This document shows, piece after piece, positions 21,061 through 31,873 of a stretch of 64,000 bases of DNA. Both the position numbers and the translations under genes were made by a program. The number at the start of each line of letters is the position of its first letter. Positions within the stretch are counted from its first letter, which is position 1. The notes beneath the pieces are model-generated. The model searched no databases, was not told where the DNA came from, and worked only from the letters and a program-made list of their open reading frames with translations. This DNA comes from Breoghania sp. (GTDB lineage: Bacteria; Pseudomonadota; Alphaproteobacteria; Rhizobiales; Stappiaceae), in NCBI RefSeq assembly GCF_030066895.1, contig NZ_JASJAV010000003.1, positions 272,093-336,092 of the forward strand, written 5' to 3'.

Positions 21061-22108
21061 ATGTCCGGAAATACCTTTGCCCGAGGCAAGCTAGCCGCCT
21101 TGGCAATAGCGTTCACAACAATAGCTGCAACAACCCCATCCCACGCCCAGGAAACCTCCACACTCGATACCGTCAAAAGCAAGGGCGTTGTCGCCTGCGC
21201 CGGCAATGGCGGGCGCCAGGGCATGTCGATGATCGACAGCCAGGGCAATTGGGTTGGTCTCGACGTGTCGATAGCTGCAAGGCGGGCGCTGCGGCTGTCT
21301 TGGGCGACGCCTCCAAGATTTCCATGGTCAAGGCAACCACTCAGACGCGGTTTTCGCTGCTGCAGACCGGCGAAGTCGATATTGTCACAGCCAATGCCAC
21401 CTGGACGCTGTCGCGCGATGCCGAACTGGGCCTCGATGCCACCGTCACCACCTTCTATGATGGACAGGGTTTCATGGTTCCGAAGTCCCTCGGCGTCACC
21501 AAGGTGAGTGAACTGGATGGCGCAGACCTGTGCGTTCCCCCGGATCCAACTCCGAACAGGTCACCGCCGACGTCGCCCAGAAGGAAGGCATCACCTTCAA
21601 CCCGATCGTGATCGAGGATCAGGCCGAACTCCAGCGCGCCTTCTTCAATGGCCGCTGCGACGTGCATATCCTGTCGACCTCCGACTTGGCGGCCGTTCGC
21701 GCCAGCTTGGCCGACAATCCGGACGATTGGGTGATCCTGCCGGGTGTTTACGGCAAGGACCCGATGGGCTCCTTCGTCCGGCAGGGTGACACTCAGTGGC
21801 GCGATATTGTCGACTGGGCCATCTACGCGATGATCGGGGCAGAAGAGAAGGGTATCACTTCGAAGAATGTTGACGAGATGCTCAAGAGTTCGGATCCCGA
21901 AGTCCAGAAGATGCTCGGCGTGGGAACGGATCTCGGTTCAAAACTGGGCCTGGATGCCAAGTGGGCCTACCGCATCATCAAGCAGGTCGGCAATTACGGC
22001 GAGGTCTATGATCGCAATTTCGGCATGGGCCCTCCGCTCAAGCTGCCGAGGGGCCTTGACGCGCTCTACACCGATAGCGGGCTGATGTACACCCCGCCCT
22101 TCAAGTAA
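21061..22108 (+). pseudogene. aapJ: General L-amino-acid binding protein AapJ, frameshifted
   Basis: The periplasmic receptor of an Aap/Bzt-type importer, about 345 residues restored. A signal peptide ends near SHAQ; then TVKSKGVVACAGNGGRQGMS replaces the usual glycine-rich start of the mature protein. Frameshifts lie near 21270 (after WVGLDVS) and near 21535 (where a glycine-serine loop should precede SEQVTADVAQKEGITF). The large C-terminal domain is well preserved: LPGVYGKDPMGSFVRQGDTQ, the repeated DMVRWAIYAMI-like helix, and GLDALYTDSGLMYTPPFK at the end. It lies 45 bases after gntR. Confidence 0.88.
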
Positions 22109-22221
22109 GCACCAAGGTCATCGATTCCGCCTCGGCGATCTCGTCGAGGCGGATCTCATACCAATTGTCTACCTCCTACCGCTCCTAAATCAGCGAAGCT
22201 CGAGAGAGAAAGCAACAGCCG

Positions 22222-23398
22222 ATGCAGTGCTCAAAATTGCTGCTCGTTGCGAGGAATTCCATGTTCTGACGAAATCAAAAGGTCCTGAATTGGGCCGCGC
22301 AAATATTTGTGCTGGTCGTGATCGGTGGAGGCATCCTTTTCTTCACCGCCAATGCGCAAAACGCCTTGCACGAGCGAGGGATCTCGACCGGTTTTGCATT
22401 TCTCGAGGACCGCTCCGGGTTTGAAATCAGCGTGGGCATGATCGCCCATGACCCTGATGACAGCTATTTCAATGCCCTTCTCGCCGGAGCGTCCAACACC
22501 CTTACGATTTCCATCATCAGTATCGTCGGGGCATCGATCTTCGGGCTGTTTCTCGGGATTTGCCGCCTATCCTCCAATCGTCTGGTTTCCGGCCTGTCCG
22601 GCAACCTACGTGGATCTGTTCCGAAACACGCCGCAATTGCTGCAGATCATCATGTGGTACTTGCTGCTGACCCTGTTGACTTCGCCGCGAAATGCGCTGG
22701 CTTTCGTACCAGGCCACATGTATCTGTCCAACCGCGGGTTGAACCTTCCAACTCTTGCCAACGGCTTTCCCCTTCCCGCCGCCTGTGCCGTTGTGGTCAT
22801 CGCCGGATTTGCCGCTCTCTGGTTGGCCTCTCGCTGTCTGGAGTGGCGATTTCGGCGGGTCGGCAAGCAGGTAAATCGGGGCTTGTTTCTGCCGCTTGCC
22901 TTCGTGGCAGGCGCGGTCATCGACTGGCTCATCGTCGGCGCGCCCACATCTTTGGTGTCGCCCGAACTCAGAGGGTTCAAGTACCGTGGCGGCCAGACAT
23001 TGTCGCCCGAGTTTCTTGCCCTCTTCTTCGGTTTGACGCTCTACATCGGTGCGTTTATCGCAGAGATCGTGCGGGCCGGACTTCAATCCGTGCCGAAGGG
23101 CCAGCTTGAAGCCGCCGATTCCATTCCCTTGTCGCGCTACAATCGCTTTGGGCTCGTCGTTCTGCCTCAGGCATTGCGCGTCGTCATCCCGCCGGCGATG
23201 GCCCAATATGTCAGCTTGCTGAAAAACAGCTCTCTTGGCGTCGCGGTCGGCTATTCCGAACTTTTCAATGTATCCAACACCACCACAACATTGTCCGGCC
23301 AGGTTCTTGAATGCGTGGTGCTCATGGCAGTGTTATACCTTGCGATCTCCCTCGTCATGAATTTCTACAATCGCCTCGTGCAGATAAAGGAGCGTTGA
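22222..23398 (+). pseudogene. aapQ: General amino-acid ABC permease AapQ, nonsense codon and frameshift
   Basis: An inner-membrane permease, about 391 residues restored, typical of the long AapQ subunits. From ATG 22222 the frame meets TGA at 22267-22269 (codon 16) and then continues NQKVLNWAAQIFVLVVIGGG. GISTGFAFLEDRSGFEISVG is diagnostic for AapQ. One extra G near 22602 shifts the frame before TYVDLFRNTPQLLQIIMWYL. The C-terminal half with IVRAGLQSVPKGQLEAADSI and SLLKNSSLGVAVGYSELFNV is intact. The start codon is uncertain because of the early damage. Confidence 0.87.
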
Positions 23399-23403
23399 TC
23401 CAG

Positions 23404-24522
23404 ATGACCACTCCTCCTGTCTCGCATGTCTCGGTCCGCAAGCCAACCGAGCGCCCCGCGCCGGTCATGACCTCCGGTCCCCTTGCACGGGGGTGATTGC
23501 AGCGTTCTTTTCGACGCCGCTCAATGCGCTTGTCACGATCCTCATTTTCTTCGGCATCGTCATGCTGTTGCCGCAGGTCATCCGCTGGGCCTTCGTCGAT
23601 GCGATCTGGTACACGACCGACCCCGAGGTCTGTCGCAGCGCTCAGGGCGCTTGCTGGGCGGTGATTACCGAGAAGTACCGGGTCATTCTCTTTGGAACGT
23701 ACCCCCTACGAGGAGCATTATCGCGGAGCCATCGTCGTTGCTCTCGTGACCCTGCTGGCGATCTACACTGCCATTCCCCGTTTCTGGAACGTCTACCTCA
23801 TTCCGATCTGGGCCGTCTGCGGGGTGATCAGCGCGATCCTGATGTTCGGCAGCGTCTTCTGGTTGCCGTTTGTCGGTACGGACGAGTGGGGCGGACTGCC
23901 CCTGACGATGATCGTCTTTCTGACGACCGTGGGGTTCGGCTTTCCCCTCGCAATTTTGTTTGCGCTTGGTAGGCGTTCAAAGTTGCCGATTATCAAGGCT
24001 GTCTGTGTGATCACCATTGAAATCGTGCGCGGCCTGTCTCTGATTTCCGTGCTCTTCATGATGATCATCTTTCTGTCGCTCTTTCTACCCGGCGATCTCA
24101 CGATCGACAAGCTGCTTCGAGCGCTGGTTGGAATGGTCATCTTCTTCGGAGCCTATTCTGCCGAAGTCATTCGCGGTGGCCTCCAGGCAGTTCCCAACGG
24201 GCAGTATGATGCAGTCAAGGCACTTGGGCTGAACTATCTGAAATCGCACATCCTGATCATTCTTCTGCAGGCATTGCGCACCGTCCTGCCCGCGCTGGTG
24301 AATGACATCATCGGAGCCTTCAAGAACACAACCTTCGCCTCGATCATCGGCATCTTCGATATTTTCGGAGCGGCGAAGGCCTCGCTTCGGGATGTGTCGT
24401 GGACGCGCTATGCCACCGAAGTCTACATATTCGTGGCGCTTATCTTCTTCATCTATTGCTTCTCCATGGCCAAATACAGTGCGTTCATCGAGAGACGCAG
24501 CTCCAAGGAACGTGCCCGATGA
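23404..24522 (+). pseudogene. aapM: General amino-acid ABC permease AapM, two frameshifts
   Basis: The second permease of the Aap importer, about 372 residues restored. The N-terminal frame ends at a TGA near 23495 after TSGPLARG; a change in a G-run would restore GVIAAFFSTPLNALVTILI. A second shift near 23706 (one extra C) separates ILFGTYP from YEEHYRGAIVVALVTLLA. The rest is whole: EIVRGLSLISVLFMMIIFLS, EVIRGGLQAVPNGQYDAVKA and [20 protein letters not shown]. The stop overlaps the aapP start as ATGA. Confidence 0.88.
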
Positions 24523-25262
24523 GCGATACCGGCGGAGAACTCGTCCGCATCAGCAGTCTGAACAAGTGGTATGGCGACTTCCATGTCTTGCGCGATATCG
24601 ATCTTGTCGTGGGAGAGAGCGAAAAAGTCGTCATCTGTGGCCCTTCGGGTTCCGGAAAATCCTCTCTCTTGCGTTGCATGAACCGGCTGGAATCCTATCA
24701 GGAAGGTTCAATCACCGTTGCCGGAAACAAGGTCAGTGACGACAAGGCCAGTCTGAACCGGTTGCGCCATGCGACAGGCATGGTCTTTCAGAACTTCAAT
24801 CTCTTCCCACATCTGATGACCCTCGAGAACCTGACCATCGGCCCGGTGTATTCGCTTGCTCATCCGGTTGCAGAGGCGCGCGCGAAAGCGTTGCAGATGC
24901 TCGATCGGGTAAAGGTTGCCGATCAGGCGCTCAAATATCCCGGACAGCTGTCCGGCGGGCAGCAGCAGCGTGTTGCCATCGCGCGAGCGCTGATGATGGA
25001 ACCCCGGCTTCTGCTTTTCGATGAACCGACATCCGCCCTCGATCCGGAAATGATCAATGAGGTGCTGGAGGCCATGAAGGAATTGGCGGAACAGGGCATG
25101 ACCATGGTGATCGTCACCCACGAGATGGGCTTCGCCCGCAACGTGGCAAATCTGATCGGTTTCATGGATCACGGCTGTATCCGGGAGGCCGCGTCGCCGG
25201 AAGAATTCTTCAACAATCCCAAAAGCGAGAGAACCCGGGCCTTTCTTTCTCAACTGATCTGA
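24519..25262 (+). CDS. aapP: General amino-acid ABC ATPase AapP
   Basis: An intact 247-residue ATPase. Walker A is [19 protein letters not shown], the Q-loop [19 protein letters not shown], the signature [19 protein letters not shown], Walker [16 protein letters not shown], and the H-loop [20 protein letters not shown]. It is cytoplasmic and energises AapQ/AapM. It starts inside the aapM stop codon (ATGA). Because aapJ, aapQ and aapM are broken, the intact ATPase has no working partners encoded here. Confidence 0.93.
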   Translation: MSDTGGELVRISSLNKWYGDFHVLRDIDLVVGESEKVVICGPSGSGKSSLLRCMNRLESYQEGSITVAGNKVSDDKASLNRLRHATGMVFQNFNLFPHLMTLENLTIGPVYSLAHPVAEARAKALQMLDRVKVADQALKYPGQLSGGQQQRVAIARALMMEPRLLLFDEPTSALDPEMINEVLEAMKELAEQGMTMVIVTHEMGFARNVANLIGFMDHGCIREAASPEEFFNNPKSERTRAFLSQLI

Positions 25263-25559
25263 TGGCTTTTCCCTCATCTCAGACTGGCGCTTGAGCTTCT
25301 CGGGGCTTTTTCAGACGGCATCATTTTGAATCCTGAAGGGTTCAGAACCGCATGTCATGATCGATCTGTCGAGTGAGACATCGCTCCGCCTGAATGAAGG
25401 GCCGCATCAGATCAGGGCGCAGTTCGAAACGGGTGCAGAAAGTAAATGACGTTTCCGGACCGTTACGCATAACGACACAAGTGACGAGGCCATCGACACC
25501 CCCAGAGCCGGGATCCGAGCGACCTTAAAAGAATATCAAAAGATAAAGGAAATGGGGCG
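25263..25559. other. 297-base gap between aapP and the aldolase gene
   Basis: No coding frame or clear terminator is visible. A purine-rich ATATCAAAAGATAAAGGAAATGGGG just before 25560 provides the ribosome site of the next gene (AAAGGA). Confidence 0.5.
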
Positions 25560-26729
25560 ATGACGACCTTGAACGAGGGCATGAAACAAGAGGCAGATCT
25601 GGGCCCCAATGCCGGACTTGTCGGGGCAGCCGATGGACGGACGAGACTGGCCACGCCGTCGCTGTTGTTGGATCTGGATGCGCTGGAAGCCAATCTTGCC
25701 GAAGGCGCACGACTTGTTCGGGAAGCCGGGTTGCGCCTGCGTCCTCATTTCAAGGCGCACAAGTCGCTGGAAGTGCTGCGTTTGCAGTTGGAGGCCGGAG
25801 CCTGCGGCGTTGCGGTTGCCACAATCGGCGAGGCCGAAGCCGTCGCTGCCGCCTTTCCGACCACCGATATTCTTGTGACTTCCATTCTTTCGTCACCAAT
25901 TCAATTGGCCCGGGCCGTGGCAATCTTTGCCAACAGGGTCCCGCTCACCTTGGCGATAGACAGTCGCGATCAACTCAAGACCCTCTCCCAGTGCCTGGCT
26001 GGAAAAAATTGCCAGATGAACGTCCTGATCGATGTGGACATGGGACGCGGAAGATCCGGTTGCGTAACCGTCAGCGAGGCGATCAAACTGGCGGAAATGA
26101 TCGAGGCCGAGCCGAATATCTCATTGGCAGGGCTTCAGACCTATGCCGGCCAGCTGTCTCACGTCACCGATCTGGAAAAACGTTCTGACACCTATGAGAT
26201 TTTCGCCAGCCGTGTCGTTCTCTTCCGCGAAGCCCTGGCGTCGCACCTGCCTCGCCCGTTGAAGATTACCGGTGGGAGCACTGGTTCGATGCAGCTTGAT
26301 CTCGCCTCCGGTCTTCTGACCGAACTTCAGTGTGGAAGCTATGCGATCATGGATGTGGAGTATCTCCCACTCCATCATCGCGACGGAACCTGGCCATTTG
26401 TTCCGGCGCTATCCGTCCTGTCTACCGTGCTTTCCGCAAACTGGGACTATCACGTGACCACGGATGGCGGTGACAAACGCTTCCAGAACAAATACGGCCA
26501 CGAACCGGTTATCGTGCGCGGTGCGGAGCCGGCCTGCCGGTATAAGCCGGTCAGCGACGAACATGGTCGCATCGACGCGCCCGACGGTATTCCGCTGCCG
26601 GCTGTCGGCGACAGCGTCGAATGTATCGTTTCGTACTGCGATCCCACGATCAATCTCTACGACGCCTACCATGTGGTGCGAGACGACGCATTGCTGGCCA
26701 TCTGGCCGATCGACGGCCGGGGCCGGTAA
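25560..26729 (+). CDS. D-threonine aldolase-like PLP enzyme with altered metal ligand
   Basis: A 389-residue fold-III PLP enzyme (alanine-racemase N-domain plus C-terminal metal domain), like D-threonine aldolase and D-3-hydroxyaspartate aldolase/dehydratase, which cleave D-beta-hydroxy amino acids. The PLP lysine lies in LRPHFKAHKSLEVLRLQLEA (Lys near residue 65). The racemase-like barrel contains DVDMGRGRSGC, and GGSTGSM binds phosphate. In characterised D-threonine aldolases a His-Cys-Asp motif binds the divalent metal; here the motif reads SYCDPTINLYDAYH, with Tyr (TAC at 26634-26636, codon 359) in place of His. CAC to TAC is one transition. The frame is intact, but metal binding may be weakened. 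Clustering with aap genes suggests use of D-hydroxy amino acids. Confidence 0.82.
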   Translation: MTTLNEGMKQEADLGPNAGLVGAADGRTRLATPSLLLDLDALEANLAEGARLVREAGLRLRPHFKAHKSLEVLRLQLEAGACGVAVATIGEAEAVAAAFPTTDILVTSILSSPIQLARAVAIFANRVPLTLAIDSRDQLKTLSQCLAGKNCQMNVLIDVDMGRGRSGCVTVSEAIKLAEMIEAEPNISLAGLQTYAGQLSHVTDLEKRSDTYEIFASRVVLFREALASHLPRPLKITGGSTGSMQLDLASGLLTELQCGSYAIMDVEYLPLHHRDGTWPFVPALSVLSTVLSANWDYHVTTDGGDKRFQNKYGHEPVIVRGAEPACRYKPVSDEHGRIDAPDGIPLPAVGDSVECIVSYCDPTINLYDAYHVVRDDALLAIWPIDGRGR

Positions 26730-26999
26730 CAGTTGACGTGGCCCCAGATGTTCCCGCATCAAGCAGTGGAGTTTCCAGGCCGCAATTTCCGGTGGGCTGG
26801 GTCAAGGGGGGGGCAATGCCGTCGATGAGCCTTTTGTGAGCGCCATCGGTGGGGTTGCCCGATTTCAAATAGGTATAAGCGCACCGCACCACTGCAGAAA
26901 ATTAAATCGGAGTATTAAACTCAACTATTTTATCCACCCCGGAAGCTCGGTATTTCCTGTGATATCCGCATTTCAAACGGGCAGGCCCCACGAGGACGG

Positions 27000-27516
27000 A
27001 TGGGAACGGAGGCTGATCGCGACCGGCTTTTGGCGGTCTTTTCGCACTACGAAGCGCGCCTGAAGCGGTATTTCGCTGATCGGACGCGCTTGCAGGCGGA
27101 TGCGGAAGACCTCACCCAGGAGGCCTGGATCAAGCTGTCGCGCAACGGCGCGAGCGCCCTTGCCGCCCCCTCGCCCTATTTGATGCGGATCGCCAGAACC
27201 CTTGCCATCAATCATGAGCGCACCCGCCGCAGGCGTTTGAGTGAAGCGGAAGTGGACGACCTGCTGGCCGTTCCCGACACAGCCCCCCGGGCCGGAGGCG
27301 CACCTTGCCGCCCGCGACGCGCTGCGCATCCTGTCCGCCGCCATGAACGAACTGCCTGAGCGCCGCCGCGCCATGCTCGTTGCCGCGCGCATCGGGAACC
27401 GTCGACACTCCGAGATCGCGGCGGAACACGGCGTTAGCGTTCGTACTGTCGAGATGAAAATCCGCAATGTGCTCGACTTTTGCCGCCATCGGCTCGAGGA
27501 ACACGGCGCGGCCTGA
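27000..27516 (+). pseudogene. FecI-like ECF sigma factor, frameshifted
   Basis: An extracytoplasmic-function sigma factor, about 172 residues if restored. Region 2 is present (HYEARLKRYFADRTRLQADA, EDLTQEAWIKLSR), followed by YLMRIARTLAINHERTRRRR. The frame is lost near 27285 at a run of six C (DTAPRAGG against PEAHLAARDALRIL). Region 4 follows in the new frame: MNELPERRRAMLVAARIGNR with RHSEIAAEHGVSVRTVEMKI. Such factors are activated by a FecR-type anti-sigma protein and a TonB receptor when siderophore binds; both partners follow here and are also broken. Confidence 0.85.
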
Positions 27517-27700
27517 CAAGACGTGGATTGACGAACGCAGATTGACTGGCCCCGGATTGACAAGGAGGCCGGGTTCAGGCCATTGCCAGCGGCATCCGTT
27601 TCGATGATTTTCGCCGTCTGGCTTCGTTTCATCGGATTTCAATCGTTATACCTAGTACAGCACAGCTGCCGAAGGATTTTCACGAGAGGACCCAGCCGTC

Positions 27701-28629
27701 GTGGAGCGGGATTTCGAGGTTCTCAAACGCGAAGCGAGCGAGTGGCTTGTGCGCCTGACTTCCGGCGAGGCGACAACGCGCGACCGGGACGATTTCCTTG
27801 CCTGGCGACGGCGCAGCCCTGCCCACGAGCACGCCTTTCGCGAAGTTGCGCAGGTCTGGCGTGGCCTCGGCGAGATGCCGGCCGGCATCCGCAGCAAAAG
27901 GCCGCGTCCCACGCGCCGGATGGTGCTGACGGGAGGGCTCGCCGCCGGCGTGGCGGGCCTGACGGTTGGATTGTCGGCCACCGGCTATTGCCGTCCCTGC
28001 AAAGGCTTCTCGCCGACCATGCGACGGGCGTGGGCGAACAGAAGACCGTGGCGCTTCCCGACGGCTCCACCGCGCTGCTCGACGGAGCCAGCGCCCTGTC
28101 CGTCGACTTTTCCTCCACCGCCCGCCATCTGGAGCTTGCCGAAGGCGCAAAGATCTTCGAGGTCGCTCCCGATCCCGCACGCCCCTTTGTCGTGTCGGCC
28201 GGCTACGGCGAAAGCGTCGCCGCCGAAAGCTCCTTTGCCGTCAAGCTCGGGGCGTTTCGAATCGTGGTCGATTGCGTGGCTGGCAAACTCTAGGTGAGCT
28301 GCGTCTATACGCTGGCCCTCAAGACCGGCGAACGCGTCCGCTACACCGAGGCCAGGCTCGGCAAGAGGATCGTCTCGGACCCGACCGTGACCTCCTGGCG
28401 GAACGGGTTGCTGATCTTCGATGACCAGCCGCTTGGGGAAGTCGTCGCGGATCTCAACCGGCACCGGCGCGGCAAGGTCATCGTGGCGGGCAATGGCCTC
28501 CGCGCCTTGCGCGTCTCCGGGGTCTTCCACCTTAACCGGCCGCAGGAAATCCTGACGCATCTGGAAAAGACCCTGGGTCTCGACGTCTATGGGCTGGCCG
28601 GCGGCCTCGTGGTGCTCCACCAGGGTTGA
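27701..28629 (+). pseudogene. FecR-like anti-sigma regulator, frameshift and amber codon
   Basis: A membrane signal-transduction protein of about 309 codons, from GTG 27701. The N-terminal FecR region has FEVLKREASEWLVRLTSGEA and DDFLAWRRRSPAHEHAFREV; a membrane segment follows near RMVLTGGLAAGVAGLTVGLS. The frame shifts near 28000, and the periplasmic domain continues as KTVALPDGSTALLDGASALS. It reaches TAG at 28291-28293 after VAGKL, then continues in phase (LALKTGERVRYTEARLGKR) to the C-terminal STN-like end ILTHLEKTLGLDVYGLAGGL. Two lesions abolish the anti-sigma function. Confidence 0.83.
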
Positions 28630-28805
28630 TCCCACAGCGTCTCACGCATGCGCTTCAAGCCGGCGCTCCGGGCCACCTTCAGCAAAAAAATCGCCTTCAA
28701 GGCGAAGAAATGTTTCGGGTTTGTAAATCCGCGTCGTTTCCCTCGATAGACCCGGCCGCACGCCAATTCCTCCTCGCGCGGTCCGCCAACATCCGAGGAT
28801 ACGAC

Positions 28806-31085
28806 ATGCGCCAGACAACACGGGCCAGTATAAAGAAACAGAAACTTGGCCGGGCGCGGCGCAAAACGCATACGGGGATCGGGCCTCGCTCTGGCGGTGT
28901 CGACCTCGATACCGGCTGCTCTGGCACTCGTGCCGTTGGCAGCAGGCACCCAGGAAGCGGCGGCATAGCAGGTGGAGAGTTATTCCATTCCAGCCGGATC
29001 GCTCTCAAGCGCGCGTACCAGGTTCGGTGCCGCCAGCGGCCTGCAGGTTCTCTTCCGCACGTCTGATACTACCGGCCTCACCACGGGTGGCGTCTCCGGT
29101 CAAATGTCTCCCCAGGCAGCCATTTCCCGCATTGTGGAAGGCACGGGCCTCGTCTATCTCTTAACCAGCGTCAACAGCGTAACAGTTGGCAGGCCCGGTG
29201 AAATCGACGCCGCACTGGCGGTTTCCGGCGACGGCTCGACGGTGCTTCCCACCATCAACATGCGCGACGGCGGCGGTGTGCGTGGCCCCATCGGCGGCTA
29301 CGTCGCCCGCGAAAGCGCATCCGGCACCAAGACCGATACGCCGATCATGCAGACGGCCCGCTCCATCGAGGTCGTGGGCCGTGAGGAGGTGGAACAGCGT
29401 GCTCCCATCACGTTCACTGACGCCGTCAGCTATTCCTCCGGCGTCACCACCGGCTCCTATGGCTACGACCCGCGTTTCGACGAGATCTACGTGCGCGGCT
29501 TCTCGCTCACTACGCTCAGCGATTTCGAGGACGGCCTGCGACAGATCGCAGGAAACTACGGCACATTCCGCACCGAGCCCTACGCACTGGAACGCATCGA
29601 CATCGTCAAGGGTCCGGCCTCCGCGCTCTATGGGCAGTCGACGGCGGGCGGCCTGATCGATCGCGTGTCCAAGCGGCCCTCAGCCACTCCGGTGCATGAG
29701 GTGATGACGCGCGTCGACGATACGAGGCGCTACCAGACGGTCTTCGATTTCGGCGATGCGCTGACCGACGACAACACCTGGCTCTACCGGGTCGTCGGCG
29801 TCGGTCGGGTCGGCGAAGGCAGCTTCGATGTCGAGGATGGCCGGCTGATGCTCGCTCCCTCGCTGACCTATTCATCCGATGAAAACACCGAACTGACCAT
29901 CCTGGCGCTTGCCCAGCGCGACGAGACGGACGGCAACGTCGCCGCGCTCAACAAGTCCGGCCAGGTCTATGACGTGCGCGCCAGCGATCCCGACTATGAC
30001 ACGCAGATCGTCAAGCAGTTCCAGCTCGGCTACGAATTCACCCATCGCTTCGGCGATCGCTGGACACTCCGCAACAATTCGCGCATCGGCTATCTCGACA
30101 CCAAAGCCAAGTACCTAACGGGCAGCGTCACGGGCGGAGGCTGGAAGACCGACGGCTCCGGCAACGACTATTACGCGCGCGGCCGCTACGCCGTGTCCGA
30201 CAGTATGCTGAACGCGCCAGACTGATCTGAACCTGATGAAGGAACTGGACACGGGACCGCTTGCGCACAAGGTCCTGGCCGGCATCGACTACCAGACATC
30301 CTTCTCGACGTTCCGCACCGGATCGTCCGTGGCCTCCAGCGAATACGATCTCTATCCCGACAGCCCGGATTATGGCCGCAGCGGCTCTGCCCTCGACTAC
30401 TCCTCCGGCAGTGACTACACGTTCCGCCAGACCGGCATCTACGCGCAGGACCAGATCACCTTCCTCGATCGTTGGCACGCCAATTTCAGTGTCCGCCAGG
30501 ATTGGGCGAGCTGCACCCAGTACGAGGCCGGCATCAAGTATCAGTCCGTCGGCTTCAACGGCTTCTTTTCCATCGCTGTCTATCACCTGAAGGAAAAGAA
30601 CATCTCCAAATATGCCGGCTACAACAGCACCGTCGGCTACTACTACGAGCCGATCGGCGAGGTGACGAGCAATGGCATCGAGGCCCAGGCGCGCTTCAAT
30701 CTCGACATGGGCCTGAGCGTGATCGCCTCCTACACTTTCAATGACGCCGAGATCACCGGCGACATCACCGCCAGCAATATCGGTAACGTGCCGATGGTGA
30801 CGCCGCGCCATTCCGCCTCGCTCTGGCTCGACTACGCCTTCAAGACGGCGATGCTCGACGGCGTTTCGCTGGGTGCGGGCATGCGCTATCTCGGCGAGAC
30901 CTACACCAGCAACGCCAACACCGCGAAGAACAAGTCCGCGACGCTGTTCGACGCCGCGCTGCGCTACGATTTCGGCGCGGCGAAGAGTGAACTGGACGGT
31001 CTGTCCGCAGCGCTGAACGTCAACAACATCGTGGACTGGCAGCCCACGACCTGCAACAACGGCTACTGCTATCTGGGCGCACTCG
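28806..31085 (+). pseudogene. TonB-dependent siderophore receptor with N-terminal signalling domain, decayed
   Basis: An outer-membrane receptor of the FecA/FpvA class. The secretion signal is split by a frameshift near 28870 and ended by TAG at 28966-28968. The STN domain then reads YSIPAGSLSSARTRFGAASG and ISRIVEGTGLVYLLTSVNSV. The plug domain follows (TPIMQTARSIEVVGREEVEQ, YVRGFSLTTLSDFEDGLRQI, IVKGPASALYGQSTAGGLI). A frameshift near 30224 precedes the barrel. In the barrel, ANFSVRQDWAS runs directly into QYEAGIKYQSVGFNGFFSI, so a stretch of roughly 50 residues is missing. The C-terminus VNNIVDWQPTTCNNGYCYLG is fused to the next gene without a stop, and the usual aromatic end is absent. 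Confidence 0.87.
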
Positions 31086-31873
31086 CCGCCCTCGCGGGCG
31101 GGCGCCCGGCGATCGCGGCACAGCTAGCCTTCAAAGCCAGCCAAGCAGTCCGCCCGTTGCGATCGCCTCCGCCCATGCCTGGGCACCTGGGTTGCCGAGC
31201 CGCCCCTGCCGCGGGACACGATCAATCTCGGCCTGTCGCGCGAGATCAATCTGGAAATCCTGCAGCAGTTGAGCCGAACCTCATCGTCTCCACGCCCTAT
31301 CTGGAACGGTTACGCGAAAAGCTCGAGCGGATCGCTCCCGTGCGCTCCTTCGCCATTCATGCAATCAGCGGGCCGGCCATGCCCCCGATCCTTGACGGTA
31401 CCCGCGCGCTCACCGCCCTCACCGCCACGAAAGCGAAGGGCGAGGCCCTGATCGAGGCCGCCTTCGCGGACATCGCGTCCCTCTCGGAGGTGGTCCGACC
31501 TTTACGCGACCGGCCGCTCCTTTTGGCGAACATTCTCGATCCCCGGCACCTGCGCGTCTACGGACGCAACAGCCTTTTCGACGACGTGTTGACCCGGCTG
31601 GGGCTCACCAACGCCTGGACCGGGCACAGCAATGTCTGGGGTTTTGCCACGCTCGGCGTGGATGAACTCGCGGACGTGGCGAACGCTCGGCTCGTCTGTT
31701 TTGACTCGGTGCCGGGGGATGCCGCACGCGCGATGCGCGAGAGCCCGGTATGGCGTGCGCTGGGCTTTGCCGAGGAAGGCCGCATCCTGCAACTGCCGAC
31801 GGTGCTCGCCTTCGGCATGCTGCCATCGGCCACCCGCTTCGCGCCCCTCCTCAGCGAGGCAGAGCGTGGCTAG
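31086..31873 (+). pseudogene. FhuD-like siderophore-binding protein, fused and frameshifted
   Basis: The C-terminal two thirds are a periplasmic siderophore-binding protein: PNLIVSTPYLERLREKLERI, RDRPLLLANILDPRHLRVYG, NSLFDDVLTRLGLTNAWTG and ANARLVCFDSVPGDAARAM. The upstream part is broken: AIASAHAWA, TWVAEPPLPRDTINLGLS and REINLEILQQL are readable but in a shifted frame near 31190-31270. Its start region (ALAALAGGRPAIAAQLA) is joined in frame to the end of the TonB receptor, so a deletion removed the receptor stop, the intergenic region and this gene's start. The stop overlaps the first codons of the following permease. Confidence 0.8.
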
